A stretch of DNA of 42,481 nt from a virus. This document shows, piece by piece, positions 13,417-21,812 of the stretch (the first letter of the stretch is position 1; every line of letters begins with the position of its first letter). The notes below the pieces were generated by a model, which saw only the letters and a program-made list of their open reading frames with translations, had not been told where the DNA came from and did not search any database. The position numbers were made by a program, and so were the translations under genes. The DNA lies in IMG/VR virus record IMGVR_UViG_3300047470_000534, positions 1 to 42,481 of that record; one strand, 5' to 3'.

Positions 13417-13855
13417 ACTCAAGGTGCCCGGCCCTGCCAGCCGCGCGGTGCTGCAGGCCTATGTCGACGGCGCCCGCCCGCCGCTGGCAGACGAAGAGGA
13501 AATCGACACGATCGTCGCTCGCCTCGCTATCGTCCTGCCTCGTAAACGCGACGAGCCTGGCGTCGATGGCGCGAAGCTGGACATCTATGCCAGCGCGCTG
13601 AGCGACCTACCGCTGATCGATCTTCGGGCGGCATCGGACTGGCTGATCAACAACGCCGGGTTTTTTCCTTCAGTCGCAGAGATCCGAACGGCAGTCGCCA
13701 AGGTGGCGGGGCCGCGCACTGCGCGCATCGCTCGCGCTGAGTTGATGATCCTCCGCCATGACCGCGACTGGACGCCGCCGATCGCGGACGGCGATGCGGT
13801 CAGCGTCGGTGCGGTGATGAGTAAGGCGCTGGCGGCGCATCCGTCGAAGCGGTAA
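13304..13855 (+). CDS. hypothetical replication-region protein (183 aa)
   Basis: 183 residues from ATG 13304, which has GGGAG about 9 bases upstream; ATG 13298 and 13343 are alternatives. The body is helical: LSAGLLAALNSRQSVLELKV, DEEEIDTIVARLAIVLPRK, IDLRAASDWLINNAGFFPS-x-AEI. It overlaps the DUF1376 gene by over 100 bases in another frame. Such genes commonly follow phage replication initiators and may be helicase-loading partners, but I see no Walker motif. Function unknown. Confidence 0.6.
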   Translation: MGQLAKVQPQSRAMTEYCEPPLSAGLLAALNSRQSVLELKVPGPASRAVLQAYVDGARPPLADEEEIDTIVARLAIVLPRKRDEPGVDGAKLDIYASALSDLPLIDLRAASDWLINNAGFFPSVAEIRTAVAKVAGPRTARIARAELMILRHDRDWTPPIADGDAVSVGAVMSKALAAHPSKR

Positions 13856-13885
13856 GAACAAGAGTAGAACGGGAGCATCACGATA

Positions 13886-14491
13886 ATGGCACGGCGCAAG
13901 GCATCGGCCCGCAAGATTGAGCGACAGAACCGGGAGATTGTCGGCCCCACGCCAGAGCAGCAGGCCCGCGCGAAGTATGACTTGGGCGTTGTGGTCGACA
14001 CCGTGCCCGGCGGCAAGTCGATCACGATCGGCAAAGCCTACCGACGGGAACCCTATTTCGAGGAACTGGCCCGCAGGGAGGCGACGGGCATCAGTGCGGA
14101 CGATCTGCGCTGCCTTCGGTTTTACCGCAACGCCTACGAGGCGGGACAGCGCTCGCCTGTCCGGTCGGTGCTGAACCGGGACGCGGGCGGTGGGCTAGGC
14201 GAAGGGCCGATGCTCGCGGTGCTGATGTCATCGTCCGACCATACCTATCTTGAGGTCGGTGTTGGCGGCGCGGTGCATACGCTGCGCGCGGTGGCGCTGG
14301 ATGATAAGAGTTATGCCCAGGTCGCTATGGACCGGTGGGGCAGCCGTGAGCAGCAGTGGATCGTCAAGGGCGAGCATCGCACCAAGATCGTGCCGAAGTC
14401 GGGCAAGCACGCCACGATCGTGCGGGAGGAATTCCTTCAGGCGCTGTCTCGCCTCACCGATCGTGCCCTTCCATATATTCGCACAGGATAG
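13886..14491 (+). CDS. hypothetical protein at the end of the early operon (201 aa)
   Basis: 201 residues with a very basic start (MARRKASARKIERQNREIVG) and a mainly mixed alpha/beta body (LEVGVGGAVHTLRAVALDD, HATIVREEFLQALSRL). Start preceded by GGGAG. It is the last early gene before the junction with the packaging module, where lambdoid phages place their late regulator (Q). That position and the basic N-terminus make a late transcription factor plausible, but no family is recognised. Confidence 0.55.
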   Translation: MARRKASARKIERQNREIVGPTPEQQARAKYDLGVVVDTVPGGKSITIGKAYRREPYFEELARREATGISADDLRCLRFYRNAYEAGQRSPVRSVLNRDAGGGLGEGPMLAVLMSSSDHTYLEVGVGGAVHTLRAVALDDKSYAQVAMDRWGSREQQWIVKGEHRTKIVPKSGKHATIVREEFLQALSRLTDRALPYIRTG

Positions 14492-14504
14492 GGCTTGCAC
14501 GGGG

Positions 14505-14520
14505 GTGCCACGTATGGCAC
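14505..14520. promoter_or_regulatory. inverted repeat at the early-late junction
   Basis: GTGCCA-CGTA-TGGCAC, a 16-bp element with 6-bp perfect arms, lies just behind the last early gene and in front of a terminator and the packaging genes. TTGCAC at 14495 could be a -35 box. It may be a regulator site for late transcription. Confidence 0.35.
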
Positions 14521-14540
14521 ACATCACGGCATAGGAATTG

Positions 14541-14573
14541 CGCCCGCAGGTCAAGCGACCGAGCGGGCGTTTC
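14541..14573 (+). terminator. Rho-independent terminator between early and late genes
   Basis: CGCCCGC (14541-14547) pairs with GCGGGCG (14563-14569), with an inner GGTC/GACC pair, followed by TTTCT. It would end the early transcript just upstream of the HNH gene, so the late genes either need antitermination or have their own promoter. Confidence 0.65.
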
Positions 14574-14592
14574 TGTATCTGGAGCGTGTCAT

Positions 14593-14901
14593 GTGAACCG
14601 TCGCACCGAACGGCTTCGCGGTCGCGCCGGGGTCGAGCAGCGCAAGCGCCGCCTTCTCGCTGAGCCCCTCTGCCGTGACTGCGCCGACAAGGGTATCGTC
14701 ACCGCCGCCACCGTGCCCGATCATATCAAGCCGCTCAGCCAAGGCGGCAGCGACGACGACGCCAACATCAGATGTCTGTGCAAGCCATGCCACGAGGTCA
14801 GGACGGCCGAGCAGTTCGGGCACGACCGTCGCGCCGCCCTCGGCGCATGCGACGCCACCGGCCTGCCTACCGACCCTGCCCACCCTTGGAACCGCATGTA
14901 A
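14593..14901 (+). CDS. HNH endonuclease
   Basis: 102 residues from GTG 14593, with GGAG (14581-14584) 8 bases upstream. The core reads CRDC (27-30), VPDHIKPLSQGGSDDDANIR (His44, Asn58) and CLCKPCHEV (His67), giving the H-N-H residues and two Cys pairs for structural zinc. In HK97-type phages an HNH nuclease next to the terminase genes stimulates cos cleavage or packaging by the terminase. Its location immediately before the small terminase fits this role. Confidence 0.88.
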   Translation: MNRRTERLRGRAGVEQRKRRLLAEPLCRDCADKGIVTAATVPDHIKPLSQGGSDDDANIRCLCKPCHEVRTAEQFGHDRRAALGACDATGLPTDPAHPWNRM

Positions 14902-14905
14902 CACC

Positions 14906-14923
14906 ATCACATTTCGATGTGAT
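14906..14923. promoter_or_regulatory. TTCG-looped inverted repeat before the small terminase
   Basis: ATCACAT-TTCG-ATGTGAT, 7-bp arms around a TTCG loop, begins 4 bases after the HNH stop. It is followed at 14950-14958 by a run of nine G and GCGGGTCAAAAGTC. The stretch 14902-15052 has no gene and may contain the cos/packaging recognition site; it lacks a T-run, so a terminator is less likely. Confidence 0.4.
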
Positions 14924-15052
14924 ATTGCCCGCCCGCGCAACAATATTACGGGGGGGGGCGGGTCAAAAGTCAGGGGTCGCGTGCTTGGACACCGACGCCC
15001 CCCACACTTCTATCGCTAATACAGTTTTTGCTCTGGACCGGGAGGCCAGCCG

Positions 15053-15523
15053 ATGACCCGACGCCAGCGCATCGACAGCGCGGTCGGCGCCGTGGCCACA
15101 ATGGCAGCGGCCAGCCGTGACCTGTCTCCACCGAAGCATCTGAAATTGCGGCGCGGCGACCAACCATTTTGGGACGCGGTCATCTCCGAGCGGGCCAAGT
15201 CCGAATGGACCGATGCCGATCTTGCAGTCGCTGCGAACCTAGCGCGGGCAATGTCCGACGCCGAAAAGCTGGCCGCCTTCTCGGTCGATCGCGGCGGCAA
15301 CGTCAAGATCTCTACGCTGATCCAGACGATAGACCTGAGCGACAAGCTGGCCCGCCGCATTGTCACGCTGCGCCGGGCGCTCGGTATGGACAATCGGGCC
15401 AAACATGGCGAGCAGCGCGACGTCAGCAAGCGCCGCGATATCGCGAAGGGGATCGAGGGCGGCCATAACCCGATCGCCGAAGATGATGATGGCCTGCTTG
15501 CGAGGCCGGGCACCATCCAGTGA
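15053..15523 (+). CDS. terS: terminase small subunit, P27 family
   Basis: 156 residues; the start is preceded by GGGAGG. The motif LKLRRGDQPFWDAVISERAK and the later DLAVAANLARAMSDAEKLAA helix pair fit the P27-type small terminase that recognises phage DNA and recruits the large subunit. It overlaps the large-subunit start by 4 bases and follows the HNH gene, the usual order. Confidence 0.85.
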   Translation: MTRRQRIDSAVGAVATMAAASRDLSPPKHLKLRRGDQPFWDAVISERAKSEWTDADLAVAANLARAMSDAEKLAAFSVDRGGNVKISTLIQTIDLSDKLARRIVTLRRALGMDNRAKHGEQRDVSKRRDIAKGIEGGHNPIAEDDDGLLARPGTIQ

Positions 15524-17097
15524 GGCCGTCGAGCGGCGGATATCCGCTGCCGACATTCAATGCGGAGCATAAGCCCAAGACGCGTGGCGACCGGGTCATC
15601 GCCTTCATTGAGAAATATTGCCATGTCCCGGAGGGTAAGCTGGTCGGCCAGCCGATCCGGCTAGAACCGTTCCAGAAGGCTTTCATCTGGGATGTATACG
15701 ACAATCCAGACGGCACCACTGAGGGTATCCTCAGTATGGCGCGCAAGAATGGCAAGACGGCACTCATCGCCTGCCTTGTCCTTGTCCACCTCGTCGGACC
15801 GGAGGTCAGGCTAAACAGTCAGATCGTTTCTGGCGCCAATGCGCGGAAGCAAGCCGCGTTGGTTTTCAACCTCGCGCATAAGATGATCAATCTGAACCCG
15901 GCGCTGAAGGTGCTGGTTCGCATCGTTCCTTCGGCGAAGCAATTGATCGGCCTCGCGCGGAACGTCACATACGAGGCCCTTTCGGCGGAAGCTGGAACGG
16001 CGCATGGCCTTTCTCCGGTACTCGCCATTCTCGATGAGTTAGGACAGGTAAAGGGGCCGCAAGACGATTTCGTAGAGGCCATCGAGACGGCTTCGGGCGC
16101 ATATGACGACGCCCTCCGCCTGATCATTTCGACCCAGGCCCCCACCGACGCTGACATGCTCAGCATCAAGATTGATGACGCACTGCGCAGCCGCGATCCG
16201 AAAATTGTCGTTCATCTCTACGCCGCCGAACCAAAAGCAGATGTTCTTGATTCCGTCGCGCATGTAGCCGCCAACCCTGCGCTCGGCACCTTCCGGTCAA
16301 AGGTCGAACTAGAAACAGCTGCGGCACGCGCGTCGCGAATGCCATCGGCCGAAAACGGGTTCAGAAATCTCTATTTGAACCAACGGGTCAATAGATTTTC
16401 ACCCTTCATCTCGCCCAGTGTCTGGGGTGCGTGCAACGAAAATACCGACGATGAGGCCTTTGAAAAGGGCGAGGTCTACGGCGGCCTCGATCTTGCTGAA
16501 ACGACCGACCTTTGCGCCTTCGTTCTGGCCGCGCTCTACCAGGGGGTGTGGCACTACCGGGCATGGTTCTGGAAGCCTGAAGCCACGCTGCGCGATCATG
16601 TTAAGCGCGATCGCGCGCCCTATGATGTCTGGGCCGACGAGGGCTTCATCTTTACGACGCCAGGCGTCGCCGTCGATTATGAGTATGTCGCCCATGACCT
16701 GGCGCGAATTTGCGAAGGGCTGCCGGTCATCAAGATCGGATATGATCGGCATCGCTTCAAAACGCTCGAAGCCCAGATGCAGAAGGTCGGCATAGATCTG
16801 CCTTTTGAGCCATTCGGGCAAGGGTTCGTCAGCATGGCGCCGGCCATGGACCTGATCGAAATCGACTTTTTGAACGGACGCGTGCGGCACGGCGGTCATC
16901 CGGTACTGACAATGTGTGCTGCCAATGCCGTCGTTAACAAAGATCCGGCCGGCAATCGCAAGCTCGACAAGGCCAAGAGTACGGGAAGGATCGACGGCAT
17001 GGTCGCAGCAGTGATGGCCCGTGGCGTTGCAGCGCTCGATGGCAACGAAGGTGACGGCGTGGATGACTTTATCGCTCAGATGAAGGCCGCGAGCTGA
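15520..17097 (+). CDS. terL: terminase large subunit
   Basis: 525 residues, full length. The ATPase has an adenine-binding LEPFQKAFIWD, a Walker A variant ARKNGKT (74-80) and Walker B LAILDELGQ (Asp172, Glu173), with coupling motif STQAPTD. The C-terminal RNase H-like nuclease has GGLDLAET (Asp324), a second acidic region IGYDRHRF and a final GRIDGMVAAVMA. The enzyme cuts concatemers and drives DNA into proheads. It matches the HK97/Terminase_1-like branch. Confidence 0.95.
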   Translation: MRPSSGGYPLPTFNAEHKPKTRGDRVIAFIEKYCHVPEGKLVGQPIRLEPFQKAFIWDVYDNPDGTTEGILSMARKNGKTALIACLVLVHLVGPEVRLNSQIVSGANARKQAALVFNLAHKMINLNPALKVLVRIVPSAKQLIGLARNVTYEALSAEAGTAHGLSPVLAILDELGQVKGPQDDFVEAIETASGAYDDALRLIISTQAPTDADMLSIKIDDALRSRDPKIVVHLYAAEPKADVLDSVAHVAANPALGTFRSKVELETAAARASRMPSAENGFRNLYLNQRVNRFSPFISPSVWGACNENTDDEAFEKGEVYGGLDLAETTDLCAFVLAALYQGVWHYRAWFWKPEATLRDHVKRDRAPYDVWADEGFIFTTPGVAVDYEYVAHDLARICEGLPVIKIGYDRHRFKTLEAQMQKVGIDLPFEPFGQGFVSMAPAMDLIEIDFLNGRVRHGGHPVLTMCAANAVVNKDPAGNRKLDKAKSTGRIDGMVAAVMARGVAALDGNEGDGVDDFIAQMKAAS

Positions 17098-18344
17098 TGG
17101 GCCTGTTTGACTGGCTTATGGGATATAGGGCCAAGCTGTCGGGTCGCGATGGCGACGAGCATCCAGGCTATGAGAATTGGGGGCCGACCTTTCAGGCGCG
17201 CGCTTCGGCTGGATCGGTCATGAGCCTGGCGGCAGCTTGGGCGTGTGTTCGCCTGCGGTCACGCGTCGTCGGGTCGCTTCCAGCGGCCGTCATCAGCAAA
17301 GTGGACGGCAAACGTCGCGAAGAGGAAGATCATTGGCTGTCGCGACTGTTGCGCGACAGCCCTAATGCGGACCAGACGCCCTATGAATTTTGGTCCAGCC
17401 AGGTCGGATGCATTGACCTGTGGGGCAATGGCTATTCAGAGAAGACGCTGGGCGCCCTCGGTCGGACGACGGCACTGACACCTTTCCAACCCGACCGAGT
17501 CTCGGTGCGCCGGGATGGCAATGGCGACCGGGTTTATGACGTGAATGACCGTGGCAAGACGGAGACGTTGCCGGAAGAAAAGATGTTTCACCTGCGCGGC
17601 CTGACGCTTGGCGGTGATGTCGGCCTGTCTGCGATCGCGGCGGGTTGTCAGTCACTTTCCGGCGCGCTCGCTGCTGAAAACACGGCGATCAACCTTGTGG
17701 CGCGCGGTTTGCAAATTTCGGGCTTCATGGAAACGGGGTCTTCGAAGCTCAGTCCAGACCAGCGCGCCGATCTTGCATCCATTTTCAATGCCTTCACCGG
17801 ATCGGCTCAGGCGGGTAAGATCATGCCCCTGGAAAAGGACTTCAAGTTTCAGGCGCTTCGCATGAACCCGGTCGAAGCGCAGTTGCTCGAATCGCGGGGT
17901 TTCAACGTCGAAGAAATTTGCCGGTGGTTTGACACGCCGCCGATCCTTATCGGACATGCGGCGGCTGGGCAGACAATGTTCGGGTCGGGCGTCGAGCAGA
18001 TATTCCTCGGCTGGCTGACCATGGGCCTTAATCCGGTGCTGACGAGCATCCAGCAAGCCGCCAGAAAGCAATTGCTGCCGCCCGCCGAGCGCTCGAAATT
18101 CAAGGTCGAGTTTAACCGTGAAGCGTTGTTGGCGGCTGATAGCGCCGCCCGCGCCGCCCTGTACTCTTCGCTGGGGCAGAACGGCGTGATGACGCGGAAT
18201 GAGATGCGCGAAAAGGAAAATCTGGCACCGATGCCCGGCGGCGACGTGCTGACGGTCCAGTCCAACCTGCTGCCGATCGACAAGCTGGGGACTGTGCCAC
18301 CCACTGGAGCAAGCAATGAGCAACCCGCACCCATCCGACAGTGA
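17097..18344 (+). CDS. HK97-family portal protein
   Basis: 415 residues. AAWACVRLRSRVVGSLPAAV, then the stem/crown segments LWGNGYSEK and GVEQIFLGWLTMGLNPVLTS, and the C-terminal LLAADSAARAALYSSLGQNG, MTRNEMREKENLAPMPGGD are typical of HK97-type portals. Twelve copies form the DNA entry channel and head-tail docking ring. The start shares a base with the terL stop. Confidence 0.93.
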   Translation: MGLFDWLMGYRAKLSGRDGDEHPGYENWGPTFQARASAGSVMSLAAAWACVRLRSRVVGSLPAAVISKVDGKRREEEDHWLSRLLRDSPNADQTPYEFWSSQVGCIDLWGNGYSEKTLGALGRTTALTPFQPDRVSVRRDGNGDRVYDVNDRGKTETLPEEKMFHLRGLTLGGDVGLSAIAAGCQSLSGALAAENTAINLVARGLQISGFMETGSSKLSPDQRADLASIFNAFTGSAQAGKIMPLEKDFKFQALRMNPVEAQLLESRGFNVEEICRWFDTPPILIGHAAAGQTMFGSGVEQIFLGWLTMGLNPVLTSIQQAARKQLLPPAERSKFKVEFNREALLAADSAARAALYSSLGQNGVMTRNEMREKENLAPMPGGDVLTVQSNLLPIDKLGTVPPTGASNEQPAPIRQ

Positions 18345-18522
18345 TCGCTTGCGCGCGCACCTCGACGGCCTCCGGGCTGCCGGTGCCGTTCCGATGACGC
18401 CCGAAGAGATCCTTTCGGGCGCATCCCAAGGCGGCGTGCCCCGCCCCTCATTCCTCAAAGACGAGGATGGCGACGGCTCTGTCGAGTTCGTTGGTTCAGG
18501 AAAGGCATCGTGCCATGGATGA
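18316..18522 (+). CDS. small hypothetical protein between portal and prohead protease (68 aa)
   Basis: 68 residues, polar and probably largely disordered (SDSDRLRAHLDGLRAAGAVP, MTPEEIL, DEDGDGSVEF). GGAG precedes the ATG. It overlaps the portal end by 29 bases and the protease start by 8, so it is translated within the head operon. A minor head or scaffold-related role is possible; no family recognised. Confidence 0.55.
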   Translation: MSNPHPSDSDRLRAHLDGLRAAGAVPMTPEEILSGASQGGVPRPSFLKDEDGDGSVEFVGSGKASCHG

Positions 18523-19165
18523 AACCGACTTTGATCTTTCGGTCAAATCGATCGATAGCGACGGCACCATTGTCGGGATCGCGGCTGGTTACGGCAATGT
18601 CGATCATGGCGATGACGTGATCCTCCAGGGCGCGGCTTCCAAATCCTTGGAAGGTAAGGCCCGGCTGCCAATGCTGCTGTTCCACGACCAGCGCCGTCCC
18701 GTGGGCGTATGGCATGTTCCAGAGTTCAAAGAACTGCCCGACGGCCAGCAGGTCATGGGTCGCTTCGCCATGTCGACACTGGCGGGCAAGGAAGCGCATG
18801 CCATGGCAAAGGACGGCGCGCTGGGAGGCCTGTCCTACGGTTACAAGACCTTGAAGAAGAAGATGGTCGGCAGCATCCGCCACTTGGTCGAGGTAGCGCT
18901 GCACGAAATCAGTTTGGTGACGATCCCTATGAACAGCAAGGCGCTGATCATGTCGGTGAAGGACATCGGAGACATTCGCGACCGTTTGGCAGCCGGGGAG
19001 CGGCTGACGGAGCGCGAGTGGGAAGGTCTGCTCAAAAAGAGCTTCGACCTTTCCAATGCGGAGGCGGAGCGCGCCGTGCGCCTCAACCTCAAGAATGGCC
19101 AGGGGGATCCTGGTGTCACGGCAAATGACGACGCGCGCGGTTTCTACGAGGCCCTGCGCCCCTAA
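18515..19165 (+). CDS. HK97-family prohead protease
   Basis: 216 residues from ATG 18515. The catalytic elements of the U35/herpesvirus-assemblin fold are present: LLFHDQRRPVG (His57), GGLSYGY (Ser107) and EVALHEISLVTIPMN (Glu131 region). It digests the capsid delta domain during maturation. It sits between portal and capsid, the standard order. The C-terminal 70 residues are helical and charged. Confidence 0.92.
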   Translation: MDETDFDLSVKSIDSDGTIVGIAAGYGNVDHGDDVILQGAASKSLEGKARLPMLLFHDQRRPVGVWHVPEFKELPDGQQVMGRFAMSTLAGKEAHAMAKDGALGGLSYGYKTLKKKMVGSIRHLVEVALHEISLVTIPMNSKALIMSVKDIGDIRDRLAAGERLTEREWEGLLKKSFDLSNAEAERAVRLNLKNGQGDPGVTANDDARGFYEALRP

Positions 19166-19221
19166 AATCAACGAGTTTCCGCGTCGCGAGACGCCGACCC
19201 TCCCATAGATGGACCCCTATC

Positions 19222-20544
19222 ATGAAGAAGATGATGTTCGCGGGCGCGGCCCGCGGAGTGCTCGGCCTTGCGCTGATCGGCACGCTGACCGCCAACGAAC
19301 GCCGCATGGGTCGCCTGTTGCGCGATCCCAACGGCCACCCCCAGGGCAAGACGGTCGCCGAACTGGCCGCCGAAACGAAGCAGCTGTTCGAAACCAAGCA
19401 CAACGAGGTGAAAGCGATCGCCGAAAAGGCCCTCGCCGAAGCCGAAAAGGGCGTGCCCATGTCGACCACCGCCAAGGAATTGGCGGACCAGGCTCTGACC
19501 GGCCTTAACGAGGCGAAGGCGCGACTGGACGATCTGGAGCAGAAGGCTGCCAAGCGCGGGGGCGCGCCGGAACGCGAACGGTCGATCGGCGAGCAGTACG
19601 TCGAATCGGACGAATACAAGGCCGCATTCGCCAACGGTGCGCGCCAGGGTCAGAGCGTCGGCATCGAAATCAAGGCCATCACCAGCCTGACGACCGACGC
19701 GAACGGTTCGGCCGGTGACGCCGTCCGCGCCGATCGCGTTCAGTCGCCCATGGCGATGTTGCCGGATCGTCAGATGACCATCCGCAACCTGATCGCGCCC
19801 GGCCAGACGTCGTCCAGCTCGATCGAGTATGTTCAGGAAACCGGCTTCACGAACGGTGCCGGGATGGTGGCCGAAGGTACGCTGAAGCCGGAGTCGACCC
19901 TCAAGCTGGACCTGAAGAACGCGCCGGTTCGCAAGATCGCGCACTGGTTCCTGGCGTCGGCGGAAATCCTGGCGGATGCGCCCGGCCTGCGCTCGATGCT
20001 GGATCACCGCCTGCGCTACGGCCTCGCGTTTGTCGAGGATGTCCAGCTGCTCAAGGGTGACGGCACCGGCCAGAACCTAGCAGGTGTGAAACCGCAGGCG
20101 GCGGACTATGCAGTGCCCGCCGGTCTGTCGGGCTTCGCCACCCCAAGCATGATCGATAAGCTGCGCATCGCACAGCTTCAGGTCGCCCTCGCGCTCTATC
20201 CTGCCGACGGACAGGTTCTGCATCCGATCGACTGGGCCGCCATCGAGATGATGAAGGATGGCGAAGGCCGCTATCTGATCGGAAACCCGCAGGGCACTCT
20301 GTCGCCGACCCTGTGGGGCCTGCCGGTCGTGCCGTCGATGGCGCAGACCGTCGGCGAGTTCACTGTCGGATCGTGGAAGATGGGCGCGCAGCTGTTCGAT
20401 CGTGAGCAGTCGGGCATCCTCGTATCCACCGAAGACGGCGACAACTTCCGCCGCAACATGGTGACGATCCTGGCGGAAGAGCGGTTGGCCCTGACGGTTT
20501 ACCGCCCCGAAGCCTTTGTCGACGGCGCGTTCGCCAACGCCTGA
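19222..20544 (+). CDS. HK97-family major capsid protein
   Basis: 440 residues. The N-terminal part (about 35-130) is an alternating Lys/Glu/Ala coiled coil, the delta scaffold domain expected to be removed by the upstream protease. The mature shell domain begins around YVESDEYKAAFANG; SSSIEYVQETGFTNGAG, ILADAPGLRSMLDHRLRYGL and GDGTGQNLAGV are typical HK97-fold segments (E-loop, spine helix, A-domain). A hydrophobic N-terminal stretch (FAGAARGVLGLALIGTL) is unusual for a capsid protein; a later start cannot be excluded. Confidence 0.93.
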   Translation: MKKMMFAGAARGVLGLALIGTLTANERRMGRLLRDPNGHPQGKTVAELAAETKQLFETKHNEVKAIAEKALAEAEKGVPMSTTAKELADQALTGLNEAKARLDDLEQKAAKRGGAPERERSIGEQYVESDEYKAAFANGARQGQSVGIEIKAITSLTTDANGSAGDAVRADRVQSPMAMLPDRQMTIRNLIAPGQTSSSSIEYVQETGFTNGAGMVAEGTLKPESTLKLDLKNAPVRKIAHWFLASAEILADAPGLRSMLDHRLRYGLAFVEDVQLLKGDGTGQNLAGVKPQAADYAVPAGLSGFATPSMIDKLRIAQLQVALALYPADGQVLHPIDWAAIEMMKDGEGRYLIGNPQGTLSPTLWGLPVVPSMAQTVGEFTVGSWKMGAQLFDREQSGILVSTEDGDNFRRNMVTILAEERLALTVYRPEAFVDGAFANA

Positions 20545-20549
20545 TGATC

Positions 20550-20574
20550 AGAGGGCGGCCTAGCGCCGCCCTCT
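20550..20574 (+). terminator. strong hairpin behind the capsid gene without a T-run
   Basis: AGAGGGCGGC (20550-20559) pairs perfectly with GCCGCCCTCT (20565-20574) around CTAGC. No T-run follows and the next ribosome-binding site (AAGGAG) starts within 6 bases, so it is more likely an RNA-stabilising or partial-attenuation hairpin that raises capsid mRNA relative to downstream genes. Confidence 0.55.
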
Positions 20575-20590
20575 CCCAAGGAGACGATCG

Positions 20591-20878
20591 ATGGCAAAGA
20601 AGAAATATGACGTGTACCGGTCGATGACCGGCGACAAGGAATATAACCGCGGCGACATCCGGGAGATGGAAGAGGCGGACGCTGTGGAATTGGTCGCTTC
20701 GGGCGCCCTGGCGCTTGAAGGAGAGGATCCCGTGAAGCGCGAAGCGTTGGTTCAGAATGGCGAGCTGGATGAGATGGATCGCAGTTTCGGCCACGAGATC
20801 GCGCCACCGCCGCGCGAGCTAAGCGTCAAGGTTGCGGACAAGCGTTCGGCTGACAAAAAGCCGGTGAAGCCGGAATAA
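20591..20878 (+). CDS. small charged head protein (95 aa)
   Basis: 95 residues with an AAGGAG box. KKKYDVYRSMTGDKEYNRGD followed by REMEEADAVELVASGALALE resembles the small proteins found directly behind capsid genes in HK97-type phages, with a charged disordered tail (KRSADKKPVKPE). Possibly a head-decoration or joining protein; not certain. Confidence 0.6.
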   Translation: MAKKKYDVYRSMTGDKEYNRGDIREMEEADAVELVASGALALEGEDPVKREALVQNGELDEMDRSFGHEIAPPPRELSVKVADKRSADKKPVKPE

Positions 20879-21477
20879 TGCGCGTCTCCGTCGTCATCCC
20901 CCCCGATCCCGTGGTGACATGGGAAGAGGCCCAGGCGCATCTGCGTCTGGACGGTGACGACGAGCAGGCGCTCGTGGTCAGCCTTGTTGAGGCGGCCACC
21001 GCCCATATCGACGGACCGAGCGGCTGGCTTGGCCGGGCGCTCGGTCTTCAGACGCTTGAAATGTGCCTGCCTTCGTTTGGCGTTGTCAGCATCTGCCTGC
21101 CCTACCCGCCCGCCGCCGACATCGTGTCCATCGAATATGTCGATAGCGCTGGCGACGTCACCATGTTGGCGGACGATGATTTTGAATTGCGCGGCTGCCT
21201 GCTGCGCCCAGCCTGGCCGCGATCATGGCCTGCCGCCCAATGGCGCGGCGGCGACGGCGAGACGGTGCGCATCCGCTATCGTGCTGGCTATGCCGTCAAT
21301 CCCGATGCCGACCCTATCGTTTCGAACATCCCGGCGCCGATCCGCGCGGCGATCCTGCTAATGGTGGGCGACCTGTATCGCAGCCGCGCATCCGTCGCCA
21401 TCGCAGGCTCATTTGTTAACGTCCCAATGTCCACGACCGTCGAAGCGCTGTTGCAGCCGTTCAGGGTCTATCGCTGA
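20878..21477 (+). CDS. head-tail connector protein (gp6-like)
   Basis: 199 residues. EEAQAHLRLDGDDEQALVVS, LVEAATAHIDGPSGWLGRAL, the strand pair around IVSIEYVDSAGDV and the closing APIRAAILLMVGDLYRSRAS are typical of the HK97 gp6/DUF-type connector that forms a ring under the portal. Start shares a base with the upstream stop. Confidence 0.85.
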   Translation: MRVSVVIPPDPVVTWEEAQAHLRLDGDDEQALVVSLVEAATAHIDGPSGWLGRALGLQTLEMCLPSFGVVSICLPYPPAADIVSIEYVDSAGDVTMLADDDFELRGCLLRPAWPRSWPAAQWRGGDGETVRIRYRAGYAVNPDADPIVSNIPAPIRAAILLMVGDLYRSRASVAIAGSFVNVPMSTTVEALLQPFRVYR

Positions 21478-21812
21478 TGTCTATGGACGCAGGTCGTCGC
21501 GACAAGCGGATAAGGATCGAATATCGGACTGTAGCGGCCGACGGCTATGGCGGCGAGACTGAGACGTGGAACGAAATCGCTCGGCCGTGGGCCGACGTTA
21601 TTTACGGCGCTGGGGTTGAGCAGCGCCAAGCGGCGCAGCAAAGCGCGTCGCAGATCGCATCATTTGAATTTCCCCGCGATAGCCGGACGCGAAGTATCAA
21701 TCCGATTGACCACAGAATTGTGTTCGACGGCGGAATTTGGAACATTACCGCTAAGAATGATCTCAGCGGCAATGAGGGGATAAGGGTCACCGCCGTAAGG
21801 GGGGCCGCCTGA
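21477..21812 (+). CDS. head closure protein (SPP1 gp16-like)
   Basis: 111 residues; DAGRRDKRIRIEYRTVAADG-Y-G-G, then WADVIYGAGVEQ and the C-terminal RIVFDGGIWNIT follow the pattern of phage head-tail adaptor/closure proteins. TGATG coupling to both neighbours. It would seal the connector before tail attachment. Confidence 0.8.
   Translation: MSMDAGRRDKRIRIEYRTVAADGYGGETETWNEIARPWADVIYGAGVEQRQAAQQSASQIASFEFPRDSRTRSINPIDHRIVFDGGIWNITAKNDLSGNEGIRVTAVRGAA

Noticed and set aside
17652-18458. Minus-strand frames opposite the portal gene
   Set aside because: Shadow of the portal coding sequence; overlaps several genes wholly and resembles nothing known.
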